Source: JAGBWK01 sp964544595 (GTDB taxonomy: Bacteria; Bacteroidota; Bacteroidia; Bacteroidales; Muribaculaceae). From it: DNA of 64,000 nt. The translations under genes and the position numbers were made by a program. Positions 18,137 to 25,707 of the stretch are shown in pieces. The stretch spans positions 1 through 64,000 of the forward strand of contig CAZJBM010000009.1 of NCBI GenBank assembly GCA_964544595.1. Direction: 5' to 3'. The number at the start of each line of letters is the position of its first letter. Positions within the stretch are counted from its first letter, which is position 1. The notes below the pieces were generated by a model. The model saw only the letters and a list, made by a program, of their open reading frames with translations. It did no database searches and had not been told where the DNA came from.

Positions 18137-18487
18137 TTAAGAAACGATGGCGTCGTTGGCTGTCCATTCGGTCAGACTGCCCTCCTTCACCTGGATGCAA
18201 ACCTCTGTCATGTCGGTCTCTGCGTGGAGTTTACGCTTCGCCGCGGGCGCCACGCGCAGCCAGTCGCCTGCTTCGAGAGGCACTTTCTCGTCGTCAATCT
18301 CCATAAAGCCCTTACCTGCAACGATATAGTAGATTTCCTCGTTCTGTTTATGGCTGTGGTAGAAGGGGATAACTGTGCCGGCGGGAAGATTGTTGACCGA
18401 CACCTCCGCGCCGGTGAGTGAGAGGATGTCGTGTAGCTCGGTGCGGGGTGCGCCTTCGGCTACGTGGGTTTTGCTGAAATTGCTCAT
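18137..18487 (-). CDS. Cupin-domain protein
   Basis: A single-domain cupin of 116 residues with the two conserved boxes: HSHKQNEEIYYIVAGKG (metal-ligand His and Glu, about 43-60) and a second box around GDWLRVAPAAKRKLHAE. Such small cupins bind a metal and act as isomerases, oxygenases or sensors; which one cannot be read. It is the second gene of a minus-strand pair with an esterase, 56 bases downstream of it. The pair is divergent from an AraC-family regulator that may control it. Confidence 0.8.
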   Translation of the reverse strand: MSNFSKTHVAEGAPRTELHDILSLTGAEVSVNNLPAGTVIPFYHSHKQNEEIYYIVAGKGFMEIDDEKVPLEAGDWLRVAPAAKRKLHAETDMTEVCIQVKEGSLTEWTANDAIVS

Positions 18488-18543
18488 TGTTTTGTTTTTT
18501 TAAAGGGTTAATATATTGATATTCAAATTGATGACAGTGCGGG

Positions 18544-19500
18544 TCAGTCGCCCAGCATACGCTTTATCTGAGCGATGCGGAGCTGATTGTAAAGCTTGGT
18601 CTGAGGGGTATCCGGCCCCAGTAAATCAAATCCGTGGAACACTCCGGGGATTGTGTGCAGCTCGGCGTTGACTCCCGCGCATGACAGGCGCGCTGTGTAG
18701 TCGAGACACGACATGCAGAAGAGGTCGATAGTGCCTACGGCGATGAATGCCGGCGGCAGATTCGTCAAGTCGGTGGCGAGCGATGCCGAGTAGTAAGGAA
18801 GCTGATTTTCAGGGAGTTTCTGACCGCCCAACAGGGTGTCCCATCCGAGCCGGTTGTAGGCGGGAGTCCATACCAGCTGTCCGGCGTAGGGGTCGGGCAT
18901 AGGGTCTTTGTCGGTGCCGGTGCGGCTATCGAGCATAGGATAGGTCAATGCCTGCCCGCACAAGCCGATTTTGCCCTGGTCGCGGTTGTAAATGGCTAAG
19001 CGAGCGGCCAGTCCGCCGCCGGCGCTCTCGCCCAAAATCACTATACGCGAGGGGTCGGCTCCATACTCCGAGGCGTGGTCATGGATATATTCGAGGCCCG
19101 AATACGCGTCGTGGAGGTCGGCGGGGAAGGGCGCCTCGGTAGCCAGTCGATAGTTGACGCTCACTAAGATAGCCTGCGCGCCGTCGGTCAGCACTTCGGG
19201 CTTGGTAGCCATTGTGTTAGCGTCGCCCATGAGATACCCGCCGCCATGCATGAAATACAGTATGGGCAGGGGGCCTTTGCGGGTGACGTTGGTCGGATGC
19301 CATATATAAAGGTCGATGTCGTTGCCGTCCATGCCTTTAATGGTGACTTTCTGCGAGCCGGGGAGTGGCTGGCTCTCGCCGATCATGCTTATAAACGGGT
19401 TCTTGTCAAACGGTAATTGACAAGCCTCAAATATCTTCTCTATGATAGGCAACTGATATTCTTTGGCTATCAGTCGCTTTGATGTGAATTGCTGTGCCAT
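18544..19500 (-). CDS. Alpha/beta-hydrolase (Aes/HSL-family esterase)
   Basis: A 318-residue carboxylesterase of the hormone-sensitive-lipase (family IV) group. The oxyanion-hole motif HGGG is at 85-88, the nucleophile elbow GESAG at 157-161 (Ser159), the acid in GTIDLF (Asp259) and the base in GVFHGF (His289), so the whole triad is present. No signal peptide is visible, so it is cytosolic. It heads a two-gene unit with the cupin. Family members hydrolyse short-chain acyl esters, including acetylated sugars or xenobiotics; the natural substrate is unknown. Confidence 0.88.
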   Translation of the reverse strand: MAQQFTSKRLIAKEYQLPIIEKIFEACQLPFDKNPFISMIGESQPLPGSQKVTIKGMDGNDIDLYIWHPTNVTRKGPLPILYFMHGGGYLMGDANTMATKPEVLTDGAQAILVSVNYRLATEAPFPADLHDAYSGLEYIHDHASEYGADPSRIVILGESAGGGLAARLAIYNRDQGKIGLCGQALTYPMLDSRTGTDKDPMPDPYAGQLVWTPAYNRLGWDTLLGGQKLPENQLPYYSASLATDLTNLPPAFIAVGTIDLFCMSCLDYTARLSCAGVNAELHTIPGVFHGFDLLGPDTPQTKLYNQLRIAQIKRMLGD

Positions 19501-19681
19501 TTTTTTGTCGTTGTTTTTTACTTATGAAACGTTTGTAAGTCATATTAGTTCTATTATTTTTCAACAAAGGCTATAATGGAATATTTTATGCAATATATAG
19601 AATGTTATTTAATGAAAAATTGCTGATTTATGGTAAACTAATGTGCTAAAAAAGGCGTTATTCAGAATAAACGACCCGGCA

Positions 19682-20566
19682 ATGGCACAAAACGCACTTC
19701 CCCCACTCTGGACGATCGACGACCTCAACTCCGCGGCTGCGGGGATGAAGTTTGGCTCCGACTTTATTTTTTATCGCGATTTCTCCTCTCTGAGGAAGCT
19801 TCCCGGCAAAATCGTTGTGAATTTCGTCGGATTCATTTACGTGGCGAGTGGCAAAATGGCCATTACGCTAAATGATATTTATCTCAGGGCCGAGGCCGGC
19901 CAGATAATTTTCTATAAGGCAGGCGATTTCATTTCCGATGCGCTTTTTTCGCCCGACAGCGACGGTATGGTTTGCGGAATAGAGGCAACGCTGCCGTATG
20001 AAAGCCGCAGCCCGGTAGGTTTCCCTCAGCTGACATCGCTTAAGGGCAACTGCATGGTATTTAACCTCAGCTCCGCCGCGGCGGAACTCTTAGGGCTGTA
20101 TGCCAAGTTGTTGAGTCAGAAATATGAAATGGGTATCGAGAGCGTGCGCTTCACGATGGTCTCGATGATGGAGGATCTGCTCGGATCGGTCACGCTACCC
20201 GGCGCCGACGCCGATAAAATGCCCGCGAGGCAGTCGGCCGACCGTCTCTATCAGCGGTTTTCAACGCTGCTTATCGAGTCGTATCCCAAACCGCGCGACG
20301 TGCAGTGGTATGCCGACGCGCTGTCGGTGACGCCCAACTATCTCGCGAGGGTTGTGAGGCAGATAAGCGGCAGGAACACAATGGATTGGATTAATGAGGC
20401 CGTTATGACCGACGTGAGGACTTCGCTGATCCATACCGACGAGTCGATAAAGGAGATCTCGGCGCGATTAGGCTTTAACAACCCGGCTTTTTTCGGTAAA
20501 TACGTCAAAAAGCACTCGGGGCTGACTCCCAAGCAACTAAGAGCATATCTCAACACTAAAAAATAA
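19682..20566 (+). CDS. AraC-family transcriptional regulator
   Basis: About 294 residues: an N-terminal cupin-like sensory region (FVGFIYVASGKMAITLND) and a C-terminal AraC-type double helix-turn-helix (SVTPNYLARVVRQISG and IKEISARLGFNNPAFFGKYVK, then the typical SGLTPKQLR end). The ATG at 19682 is preferred; an in-frame GTG at 19643 would add 13 residues. It is transcribed divergently from the esterase-cupin pair across a 180-base AT-rich gap, so control of that pair is a reasonable inference. The following small gene begins 7 bases later and is probably co-transcribed. Confidence 0.88.
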   Translation: MAQNALPPLWTIDDLNSAAAGMKFGSDFIFYRDFSSLRKLPGKIVVNFVGFIYVASGKMAITLNDIYLRAEAGQIIFYKAGDFISDALFSPDSDGMVCGIEATLPYESRSPVGFPQLTSLKGNCMVFNLSSAAAELLGLYAKLLSQKYEMGIESVRFTMVSMMEDLLGSVTLPGADADKMPARQSADRLYQRFSTLLIESYPKPRDVQWYADALSVTPNYLARVVRQISGRNTMDWINEAVMTDVRTSLIHTDESIKEISARLGFNNPAFFGKYVKKHSGLTPKQLRAYLNTKK

Positions 20567-20573
20567 AATATAC

Positions 20574-20927
20574 ATGAACACTGAAGAATTGCGCGACTAC
20601 TGCCTGTCGCTTAAGGGCGCGAAGGAGAATATGCCGTGGACCGAACCCCAATATTCGATGCTCGTCACTTTTACCGTCGGCGGGAAATGGTTTTGCCTCG
20701 CTGACCTCGACAAGAAGTTTATTGACGTTAAATGCGACCCTGAGAGCGTGGTAGAGATGCAGAGCCGCTATCAAGGGGCTTTCCCGGCATGGCACATGAA
20801 TAAGGAGCACTGGCTCGGCGTGAAGCTCGAATCGGATGTGCCCGATAAGGTGATAAAGCAGCTGCTCGCCGACGGCTATGAGCTAATCGCGCGCAAACTC
20901 CCCACCTCGCTCCGCGCATCGCTCTAA
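20574..20927 (+). CDS. MmcQ/YjbR-family protein
   Basis: A 117-residue protein of the MmcQ/YjbR family, recognised from the N-terminal LRDYCLSLKGAKENMPW segment, central CLADLDKKFIDVKCDP, and C-terminal HWLGVKLESDVPD followed by LADGYELIARKLP. The family has a CyaY-like fold sometimes annotated as DNA-binding; its biological role is unclear. It starts 7 bases after the AraC-type gene and is probably in its operon. Confidence 0.85.
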   Translation: MNTEELRDYCLSLKGAKENMPWTEPQYSMLVTFTVGGKWFCLADLDKKFIDVKCDPESVVEMQSRYQGAFPAWHMNKEHWLGVKLESDVPDKVIKQLLADGYELIARKLPTSLRASL

Positions 20928-20977
20928 CCCCCCGCGCACTTTAGCGTATTACGGGCCTAAATCCTCGTAATTGACGG

Positions 20978-23194
20978 TTAAAGTTTATCGATGTCTTCTT
21001 CGGTAATGCGCTGCAATGCTTCTTTGTCAAGGACTCCCTCGGCTGTAAGGCGCGTAGCCTGATGTTCAAGAGTCTTCTCAAACATATTTCTAACGGTGCG
21101 CGCATTACCAAAATTCTTGTCCTTGCGTGCAACGGTTTCTTCGATTTTGGAGCGAAGGACAGTTGACGCTTCATTCGTGAGGATATATTGATTTTTCGTG
21201 GCGTTAAGCGAGAAAATCTCAAATAACTCATCGGCAGTATAATCGTCGAAATGGATATAGCGGTTGAAACGAGATTGTAAGCCTGGGTTGGCATCGATGA
21301 ATGTTTTCATTTCATCTCTATATCCGGCGAGTATAACTACGAGCCTATCTCGGTCATCTTCCATGCGTTTTAACAATGTGGAGATAGCCTCTGATCCGAA
21401 GTCATTGGAATTTCCCTGAACCAAAGAATAAGCCTCATCAATAAAAAGAACTCCGTCGAGAGCTGAATCAATAATCTTATTGGTCTTGACAGCGGTCTGA
21501 CCTACAAACTCAGCGACTAAGCCAGATCGGTCGGTCTCAACGAGGTGCCCTTTGGAGAGTATGCCAAGGTCTTTATAGATTTCAGCAATGATGCGGGCTA
21601 CGGTTGTTTTACCGGTGCCGGGATTGCCGGTAAAAACGCAATGATATGAGATAGGGGAAGTCTTCAGCCCTTGACTTTTGCGAACAAGCTGAATTTTAAT
21701 GAAGTTTTGGAGTTTCGCGATTTCTTCTTTGACTCCGGTTATACCTATCAGATTATCCAATTCTTTAGAAACATCTCGGTCGGATGTCGCCTTCGGCGGA
21801 AAAGCTGCGGCATCAGTATCCTTATTTTTGCGCCAATCGAATTTTCCGGGAGCATATTCAGTCCATACCCAAGGTTTGTTCGGGTGCTTGTCTCCCACTA
21901 TATGCTTAGTCTTGCTTGATTTTTTAGGTTTATCCTCTGAAAGAATCGTATTAAGAAAATCTTCGGAAAGAGAAACAGTTCTTGGCCTAAGTCCATCTGC
22001 CGAACTTATAAACATCAGTTCTTCCAAGTGATCAAGGAAAACGCCACACTTGTTGAATCCTATTTGCAAATGGCGCTGAAGCTGGGATGTGGTTATAGTT
22101 GATTGAGTGGATACATATTTTAAGCACTCAACGAAGGCAGGGTCTTGAATATATTCATTAAATTTCGCTTTAAGAGTGCTTTTCTGGTTTAACTCAAATT
22201 GTCGATCAGCTACTTCTACAACTTTCAGTTGACTATCATCTTCTACGAGTAAAGATGATTTGCTATTCAGATTCTCAGTTATAAGTGAAAGGTAGGCAAT
22301 AGCGAAATTGTTAGTACACAAAAGCTTGGTAAACCAAATTTCAACGCCACCGGGATTTATGGAAAGTTTATTGGTTTGATAAGTGATAGTGCAAGGGTTA
22401 TGATTATATCGAGCGTCGGGCTTACCGCTTTTGGTTTGGTACAGATACCTCTTGTTTAGGACAAGTGCATCATGCGGAACATCGAGCATCGGATATTCCG
22501 TTGTGACGGTGCGAGAATCTGAAACAGTCTCAATATTAATTGATTGGAGGTCGGTAATGATTTCAATATCCGCATTACCCTTGTAAAGCAACACGAAAGA
22601 AGGGTAAAAGAAGAGTGTGCCATTTTTCCCCTTAAATCTTGGTATATCATACGCTCCCACGTTAAGATAGAAAAAAGAGCCGCCTTCGATTGAAATCTTT
22701 TCGCTTCTGTCAAAAATTGAAGATGAGGATTTTAACTCATCAAATTTTTGGCATAATTGAGAATAGGCGTCGAGCACATTTTTAGGATAGTCATTAAGAA
22801 GGTCATATTCAGTTTCAGAACCTAAAGACGAAATATTCTTGTTGTTATCCTCATAAAAATCCTGCACAAATCTTAAGGAAAAATCCGGACGACTTTCAAA
22901 ACCTTTCTTTCGCGCGGCATATAAATTATATAAAGTCACATATTTATAATTGGCGAGAAATGCCTGATATACCTTACGAATAATCGGGTCGTTTTCTTCA
23001 GCGAGTAGGCTCTTTATGTCGTTTTCCGCTCGTCGGATTTTTTCATCGTATTCTTCTTGTTCAACAGCTAAGGCATTTCCTAATGCCTTGCGGCAATGGG
23101 GAATGACCACTAATTTGTGATAAGATGACTTACAGATTAGATATAACACAAGAATCACAAAAACAAATGCTGATATTTGGAGAAATGTTCCCAT
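20978..23194 (-). CDS. Membrane-anchored AAA+ ATPase (CbxX/SpoVK-like) with FtsK-gamma-like winged helix
   Basis: A 738-residue protein. One N-terminal membrane helix (about 5-22) is followed by a charged helical segment (40-150), a beta-rich unrecognised domain (about 170-310), a winged-helix segment (353-410, with TTSQLQRHLQIGFNKCG resembling FtsK gamma) and a C-terminal CbxX/CfqX-type AAA+ module. The module has Walker A GNPGTGKT (523-530), Walker B VLFIDE (582-587), a sensor-1 region, and an arginine-finger candidate in QSRFNRY. Relatives remodel or activate partner proteins. It lies 23 bases after a K+ channel gene on the same strand, and both are AT-rich compared with neighbours. The target is unknown. 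Confidence 0.85.
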   Translation of the reverse strand: MGTFLQISAFVFVILVLYLICKSSYHKLVVIPHCRKALGNALAVEQEEYDEKIRRAENDIKSLLAEENDPIIRKVYQAFLANYKYVTLYNLYAARKKGFESRPDFSLRFVQDFYEDNNKNISSLGSETEYDLLNDYPKNVLDAYSQLCQKFDELKSSSSIFDRSEKISIEGGSFFYLNVGAYDIPRFKGKNGTLFFYPSFVLLYKGNADIEIITDLQSINIETVSDSRTVTTEYPMLDVPHDALVLNKRYLYQTKSGKPDARYNHNPCTITYQTNKLSINPGGVEIWFTKLLCTNNFAIAYLSLITENLNSKSSLLVEDDSQLKVVEVADRQFELNQKSTLKAKFNEYIQDPAFVECLKYVSTQSTITTSQLQRHLQIGFNKCGVFLDHLEELMFISSADGLRPRTVSLSEDFLNTILSEDKPKKSSKTKHIVGDKHPNKPWVWTEYAPGKFDWRKNKDTDAAAFPPKATSDRDVSKELDNLIGITGVKEEIAKLQNFIKIQLVRKSQGLKTSPISYHCVFTGNPGTGKTTVARIIAEIYKDLGILSKGHLVETDRSGLVAEFVGQTAVKTNKIIDSALDGVLFIDEAYSLVQGNSNDFGSEAISTLLKRMEDDRDRLVVILAGYRDEMKTFIDANPGLQSRFNRYIHFDDYTADELFEIFSLNATKNQYILTNEASTVLRSKIEETVARKDKNFGNARTVRNMFEKTLEHQATRLTAEGVLDKEALQRITEEDIDKL

Positions 23195-23217
23195 AGTAAG
23201 TTGCGAAGTGTATGTAA

Positions 23218-23964
23218 TCAGGAGTTGAGTTTGTTCTCCGATTTTTTGTTTTTAAGTTTTTCAACTGTCTGCAAATAGCTTGCCGTGATTACACCCGAGG
23301 GCAATGCGATTATTGCAACGCCAACAAGAGAAGACAGCATACTGATAACTTTTCCAAGATCATTATGGGGGTAAACATCTCCATAGCCAACAGTGGTGAG
23401 AGCAGAGGTTGCCCAGTATAGCGCATCGAAGAAGTTGTCAAACTTGTCATCGACCGAAAACATCAGTAAAGCAGTGAGAATGATGTAGAAGATGGCAAGA
23501 GTCAGCACTGATAGTAAAACTGAACGCTGCTGTTTTAAGACTTGCATAAAGATGCCAAGTTCCTTTGAATATCTACCGAATTTTAATAGTCGGAATATTT
23601 TGAAAAGTCGTGTTACCCGGAAAAGGTGGAATGCCTCGTTGATTACAGAGAAAGTCGGCAAGATTGAAAGCATGTCAATAATTGCCATCGGAGTTATCGG
23701 GTACAGAACGAAGCTGAACCAGCCTTTTCGCATTTTGAAATCTGCCGTCAGCCAACGGAGGACGTAGTCCAGTATAAATAAGCTGACGCAGCAGTATTCG
23801 AGGACTGAGAAGAAAGGTGTATAATTACGAAACGCCAATGGCACAAGACTCAGTACAATAGCAACGAGTTGAAAATAGTCGTAGATACGGCTGTCTCGTG
23901 AACTGTTGTTATTGTGCGGAGTAACAATGAGGAAAACTCGGTGTCGCAGATTAAGTTTATTCAT
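23218..23964 (-). CDS. Voltage-gated-type K+ channel protein
   Basis: A 248-residue six-helix channel subunit. The S4-like helix carries basic residues at every third position (Arg116, Arg119, Lys122, Arg125, Lys128 in FHLFRVTRLFKIFRLLKFG), and the pore has the canonical selectivity filter TVGYGD (191-196) between S5 and S6. No C-terminal RCK or cyclic-nucleotide domain is present; the protein ends in a short Lys/Asn-rich tail. Tetrameric K+ conduction across the inner membrane is expected. It is the first gene of a two-gene unit with the AAA+ ATPase, an unusual partnership for a prokaryotic K+ channel. Confidence 0.92.
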   Translation of the reverse strand: MNKLNLRHRVFLIVTPHNNNSSRDSRIYDYFQLVAIVLSLVPLAFRNYTPFFSVLEYCCVSLFILDYVLRWLTADFKMRKGWFSFVLYPITPMAIIDMLSILPTFSVINEAFHLFRVTRLFKIFRLLKFGRYSKELGIFMQVLKQQRSVLLSVLTLAIFYIILTALLMFSVDDKFDNFFDALYWATSALTTVGYGDVYPHNDLGKVISMLSSLVGVAIIALPSGVITASYLQTVEKLKNKKSENKLNS

Positions 23965-24137
23965 AGATGCCTGTCGTTACTCTACCAATCCTCGGCTTCA
24001 ATATTCGAGAAAGGGTTAATATAGTGGGCGGTCGGAGTCTGCGCGAGCGCGTAACATCTCACAAAATTACTAATAATATGTCAACTGTGCAAGTGGGCGC
24101 GCTTAGGGTTGAAGGTCGGATCGGGGTTTTCACCATC

Positions 24138-24219
24138 GGGGGGCACTGGGGGCTGCGGCGCGGGATGGGGGGCGAGGCAAGCGGGATGGCGGAGTGGGGA
24201 GTGGGGAGTGAGGGGGAGG
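24138..24219 (+). other. G-run-rich noncoding stretch
   Basis: The gap 23965-24219 holds no convincing gene. Its right part carries many runs of three to six G on the plus strand, which could form G-quadruplexes, or C-rich RNA downstream of the minus-strand glycosyltransferase. No terminator hairpin is seen. Confidence 0.4.
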
Positions 24220-25164
24220 TTAGATGCGGGCGGCGATGTTGTAGCGGGGGCGTTGCTTCACTTCGTTGAAGATTTTGCCGACGTATTCGCCGACGATGCC
24301 TAAGCCTATGAGGATGGAGCCGCCGACAAACCATATGGACAGCATTAGCGACGACCAGCCGGGAACGGTAAGCCCCCGGAAGTGGTTGTAGAGCACGTAA
24401 ACGGCTATGACAATGTCGATTATGATAAAGGCGACACCAAGCAGGAGGACGTAGCGGATGGGGCGGGAGGAGAAGGAGGTGATGCCGTCGACTGAGAAGC
24501 TGAGCATCTTGCTGAGGGGATATTTCGACTCGCCGGCCACCCGCGAGTCGCGGTCGTAGACGACGACGGCGGTCTTCAGGCCGATCTGGGGGATTATGCC
24601 CCGGAGGAAGAGGTTGCTTTCGCGATACTGGCTGAGGATGTCGAGGGCGCGGTCGGACATGAGGCGGTAGTCGGCGTGGTCGTAGACGGTGTCGAGGCCC
24701 ATGAGGCGCTGGAATTTGTAGAACCCGCGGGCGGTAAGGCGCTTGAAGCGGGTGTCGGTGGCTCGGCTGCCGCGGACTCCGAAGACGATTTCGGCGCCTT
24801 CGCGGAATTTCTCGACCATCTCGATCATGGCCCTTGGGTCGTCCTGGAGGTCGGCGTCGATCGAGATGGCGGCGTCGCAATGGCCGCGGGCTTCCATGAG
24901 CCCGGCGAGGAGGGCGTACTGGTGGCCCCGGTTATGGGCGAGGGATATGCCCCGGACTCGGCTGTCGGCGGCGTTGAGGGAGGCTATGACGCTCCATGTG
25001 GAGTCTCGGCTGCCGTCGTCGCTGCAGAGGATATAGCTCTCGGGGGAGGCTATGCCGCGGGCGACCATCTCGTCGAGGATGGCGAGGATGCGGGGGACGG
25101 AAATGGGGAGGGCTTCCTGCTCGTTGTAGCAGGGGATGACGACGGCTATTACGGGGGCTTTCAT
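24220..25164 (-). CDS. GT2 glycosyltransferase (DPM1/GtrB-like) with two membrane helices
   Basis: A 314-residue family-2 glycosyltransferase. The N-terminal GT-A domain has VVIPCYNEQEAL, a DDGSRDST nucleotide-sugar site (about 49-56), and the metal-binding DADLQDD motif near 103. Two C-terminal membrane helices (about 235-260 and 270-295) end with GEYVGKIFNEVKQRP, the hallmark of GtrB/ArnC-like polyprenyl-phosphate glycosyltransferases. It probably transfers a sugar to undecaprenyl phosphate at the cytoplasmic membrane for surface glycan decoration. It lies 35 bases downstream of the mutarotase gene on the same strand, though a functional link is doubtful. Confidence 0.88.
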   Translation of the reverse strand: MKAPVIAVVIPCYNEQEALPISVPRILAILDEMVARGIASPESYILCSDDGSRDSTWSVIASLNAADSRVRGISLAHNRGHQYALLAGLMEARGHCDAAISIDADLQDDPRAMIEMVEKFREGAEIVFGVRGSRATDTRFKRLTARGFYKFQRLMGLDTVYDHADYRLMSDRALDILSQYRESNLFLRGIIPQIGLKTAVVVYDRDSRVAGESKYPLSKMLSFSVDGITSFSSRPIRYVLLLGVAFIIIDIVIAVYVLYNHFRGLTVPGWSSLMLSIWFVGGSILIGLGIVGEYVGKIFNEVKQRPRYNIAARI

Positions 25165-25199
25165 GTCTTGAAGAAGGGGGATAGGGCTGATGAGTTATA

Positions 25200-25574
25200 T
25201 TAATATAGGCGGAACATACGCTCCATCATGGTCCACTTGGCGTCGGCGGAGTCGTCGGGGTCGCAATCCTGAAAGATCGACATATAGGTCTCCCACTCTT
25301 GCTGGCGGGGGAGGGCCGCGAGGCGGGTCATAGCGGCGTCCCAGTCGAAGTCGACGGGAGTCTCGACGATCATGAACAGGCGGGAGCCTAAGATGTATAT
25401 CTCCATCTCAAGGATACCGACCTGGCGGATACCGTCGAGCACCTCTTTCCATACATGGCCCTCGGAATGGCGGAGGCGGTACTGCTCGATCAGCTGAGGG
25501 TTGTTTTTGAGATTCATCGTGCGGCAAAAACGCTTCACCGGGGCGTCGTATTGTTTGACTTTATAACCTTCCAT
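25200..25574 (-). CDS. L-rhamnose-mutarotase-family protein (probable L-fucose mutarotase)
   Basis: A 124-residue protein of the RhaM/DUF718 fold: CRTMNLKNNPQLIEQYRLRH near the start, VGILEMEIYILGSRLFMIVE in the middle, and a C-terminal WTMMERMFRL motif. These dimeric enzymes interconvert anomers of 6-deoxyhexoses. It is divergent from fucI with 133 bases between, so the natural substrate is more likely L-fucose than L-rhamnose. No rhamnose pathway genes are in the window. The fuc promoter lies in the shared gap. Confidence 0.82.
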   Translation of the reverse strand: MEGYKVKQYDAPVKRFCRTMNLKNNPQLIEQYRLRHSEGHVWKEVLDGIRQVGILEMEIYILGSRLFMIVETPVDFDWDAAMTRLAALPRQQEWETYMSIFQDCDPDDSADAKWTMMERMFRLY

Positions 25575-25604
25575 GAACGAAAAAGAAGAAAAAAATGAGG
25601 ATTA

Positions 25605-25637
25605 TTGCAGTTTTTCGGGCGGTATGTAGTAACTTTG
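25605..25637 (+). promoter_or_regulatory. Promoter of the fucI-fucP operon
   Basis: TTG at 25605 and TAACTTTG at 25630-25637 (exact TAnnTTTG) are 22 bases apart, 70 bases before fucI. Confidence 0.65.
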
Positions 25638-25707
25638 TGGGAAATAAGCTCGCTCTAATACCAGCAACAAATTTAAGAAATAAATTTTTTCTATACCAAT
25701 ATTACCG

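Noticed and set aside
17958..18306. Frames on both strands through the pheT-cupin gap
   Set aside because: They translate the A/T-rich hairpins into Phe/Lys-rich nonsense and overlap two real genes.
23967..24269. A 100-codon plus-strand frame in the gap before the K+ channel gene
   Set aside because: Gly/Arg-rich translation of G-rich DNA, overlapping the glycosyltransferase gene antisense.
24220..25574. Glycosyltransferase and mutarotase as one functional fucosylation unit
   Set aside because: Adjacency is the only evidence; the GT2 type normally uses hexoses on polyprenyl phosphate and no fucose-nucleotide genes are present.
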